A stretch of DNA of 64,000 nucleotides, from NCBI RefSeq assembly GCF_018687715.1, contig NC_056766.1, positions 14,022,001-14,086,000 of the forward strand. Direction: 5' to 3'. The notes under the pieces are model-generated. The model saw only the letters and a program-made list of their open reading frames with translations, had not been told where the DNA came from and did not search any database. Origin of the DNA: Carya illinoinensis. Taxonomy: Eukaryota; Streptophyta; Magnoliopsida; Fagales; Juglandaceae. The translations under genes were made by a program, and so were the position numbers. The stretch's first letter is position 1. Every line of letters starts with the position of its first letter. Shown piece after piece: positions 62,061 through 64,000 of the stretch.

Positions 62061-63509
62061 CCAAGCTCTTTTTCGATCGTTGGAGTGTTGCTCAGTGTGG
62101 TGAGTAGCAGGGGCTGAAGCATGGGATTGGCTTAGTGCAACATGCTTTCCATTTGATGCAGAGGGCTTGCTTGAAGTGCTTTCTATAACGTGAAGGGGCT
62201 AAACATGAAGGAGAAGGTCCATGAGGTGTTTTGCAATTTGCTTTTGATGCAGGCTACTCAGAATTAAAAATGATGTAGCTTCCGTTTGGGTTGAAGAGTC
62301 AAGGTTGTGGGGTCCACTTGAAGATAATTTCTTTGATTTACATATTTGCTTTTCAGAGAAGAAGAGTCAAGTAAGTCCCCACTTTGAAGATAAGCATGCG
62401 TCCATTTTCCAACAAGAAGCTGTGTTGTGTGCCAAGTCCAAAATTGTCCACATCGAAGGCTTGTTGTCCGCATGTTTTAAAGAATTGTTTGGTGGCTTTT
62501 TACCCATGTGGTAAAACATGATTAACTCTATACGCCCAGAATGCTTCAGCATGCTGCGGGAAAGCCAGATTCTCAATTAATGCGTTTTCTATATCTATGT
62601 TGAAGAGTGAGGTTTTCCTTAAATTGACTGAGGCATGAGTGGTGGGATTAAATTTCGTATTGTCCTTTTTGTTTGCTGTTGTTTTCTTTGTTTTTGTTTG
62701 CAGGATAGTTTCATTTTGTAATTTCAGGTTACCATCTTTGGTGCTTAGTGAGCTACCCTTGTCACTCATCAAGTTTATTATACCATTTTTAGTTACTCCC
62801 TATTCAATTTTGATTCATAGCCATCTTTGTGAATTCACCAAACCTACTATAATCATTTTTTACTAAAGCATTCACAGAACCCTTAATGCACTCATCCAAG
62901 TTTTGTGGTAAGATGGTGGTAAGATTCGTGAATTCACAGAATGCTATTTTTTTTCTAAATTAATGAAAAAAAAATAGAAAAGAAATGACTCATTCAAAAA
63001 TGGGTTTTCCTAGACTCAATATCCCTAAAGAAATACGACCAAACAAATGGGATAACAGGCAAGATAACTACTTTGCCAAATCAGACACTTGAGATCATTG
63101 TGCTATTGCGTGTCGGTATCACTACATAAACCCTAGAGTGCAAAACAAAAACCTCCGAAATGTGCAGGAATTGAAGAGGAAAGTAACTCAAAATTAACTT
63201 ACTTGAACTAAAGAGTAGTCGTCTCCCAAGTCAAGGAAAAATAAAATACTAGATCAAACAACAGAACTGAAAGAAAGAAACTCTAAATAAATCCAAGAAG
63301 AAAATGAAGCTAAATGCCGCAGTAGTAAAAATAAAACCCAGGAACTAAATGAAGAAGTCGACACCCGTAAAAAATGAGTCAAGTATGTTTGTCAAATTTG
63401 AGTACTTCTTTCATTAGTAACTTTGCTACACTTTAATTTGCATTTAAATTTAATTTTTATTCTCCATCAATCATTTAATATTTTTCTTTGGTTTCTTTAT
63501 TCCTTTTGG
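62061..63509. other. Unassigned AT-rich DNA
   Basis: I find no gene, RNA or clear repeat. Several frames of 60-90 codons exist on both strands and overlap one another without domain features. AATGACTCATTCAAAAATGG near 62984 resembles the TGACTCACTCAAAAATGAG at 4001 at the edge of the diverged LTR, so part of this may be old LTR sequence. Confidence 0.35.
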
Positions 63510-63611
63510 CATTCTTCTAATTTGTCTCCCTATGGAATCGACACCCCAAAGTTGTGCTACAACAACTGCGTTATTCTTTGGGCATAATCATAGCCCAATT
63601 ACAACCCATAC
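63510..63611 (+). mobile_element. LTR-end-like fragment
   Basis: CTCCCTATGGAATCGACACC, a TTGTGCTACAACAACTGCG segment and TTCTTTGGGCATAA resemble the ends of Tat/Athila-type LTRs (compare GTGGATTCGACCCTGTG and GCTACAACACCTGTA at 7530-7570). This is a small, diverged remnant directly before the Tekay-like LTR. Confidence 0.4.
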
Positions 63612-64000
63612 TGTGATGACCCGTTTTTACGTGTATTTTCACTGAAGGTACTTTTTAATTTATTTAATATAATAGTTATTTTATTTTAAATTAATTTATT
63701 TTAATTGGTTTTTATTTATTTGATGCGGTGTTTAATTTATTTAGTCGTTTTACAGTTTTTAAAATCGTTCTCGATGGATTAATTTTGGTTTCCGAAGTGA
63801 GGACCGGACCTCATTTCTTTTCCCTCACCTTTTTCATTTTCTTTTCTTTTTTTTCCTTTTTATTTTTCCTTTTTCCTTCTTTTCCTTTTGCTTTCTTTCT
63901 TTTCTTCTTCTTTCTTCTTCTTTCTCTCCCGCCTACGCCGAATAGCTTCTTTTTCTCCTTCCCATCGCCGCCCCTTTGACAGCCCAGTTCTCCGCCGTCC
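63612..64000 (+). mobile_element. Start of a third Tekay-like LTR (truncated by window end)
   Basis: TGTGATGACCCGTTTTTACG begins an LTR that matches 1238-1630 closely, including the pyrimidine tract and the ACAGCCCAGTTCTCCGCCGTC block. No polypurine tract precedes it, so it is a 5' LTR or a solo LTR. The five bases before it are CATAC. The remaining roughly 1.9 kb lie outside the window. Confidence 0.9.

Noticed and set aside
61856..62122. 88-codon minus-strand frame
   Set aside because: A neighbouring frame of the same strand reads integrase C-terminal motifs, so this is a shadow of a dead pol gene.

Overview
The window looks like plant nuclear DNA, probably eudicot heterochromatin or pericentromere. 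It holds no intact host gene that I can recognise. The evidence is the repeat content: a Ty3/gypsy chromovirus of Tekay/Del type, Tat/Athila-type Ty3/gypsy elements (one with a tRNA-Asp-type primer binding site), and a long satellite array. I see no rRNA gene, tRNA gene, CRISPR array or bacterial-style operon.

Layout. 1-3527: the last codons of a Tekay-like polyprotein, its polypurine tract and a complete 3' LTR (1238-3527). 3989-7628: two LTR copies of a Tat/Athila-like family in opposite orientations. 7629-9380: a decayed Tat-type pol fragment (RNase H, integrase). 9383-14634: a second Tekay-like element whose 5' LTR fragment is joined directly to the middle of reverse transcriptase, followed by RNase H, integrase, a degenerate chromodomain, a polypurine tract and a full 3' LTR (12368-14634). 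14637-15210: a fold-back MITE-like sequence and unassigned DNA.

15211-60870: the dominant feature, a head-to-tail satellite with a monomer of about 913 bp. I counted 42 copies of one marker motif. There are at least two monomer subtypes and local multi-monomer repeats. The core is homogeneous, both edges are diverged, and one monomer is a deletion chimera. At 49388-56702 the array is split by a young non-autonomous LTR retrotransposon on the minus strand. It has near-identical LTRs of about 1985 bp, a primer binding site, a polypurine tract, a 5-bp target duplication and two reading frames; the larger frame is a deletion chimera of gag, a post-protease segment and the integrase end.

60871-64000: an irregular repeat block, a minus-strand integrase C-terminal fragment (61715-62060), unassigned AT-rich DNA, an LTR-end-like fragment, and the first 389 bp of a third Tekay-like LTR running off the window.

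The most interesting signal is the satellite itself. Its monomer carries stretches with splice-like borders and a reading frame that drifts mostly by conservative changes between diverged edge copies. This suggests, but does not prove, that the satellite arose by amplifying a piece of an intron-containing gene. No search could be run, so clade names rest on motif recognition.
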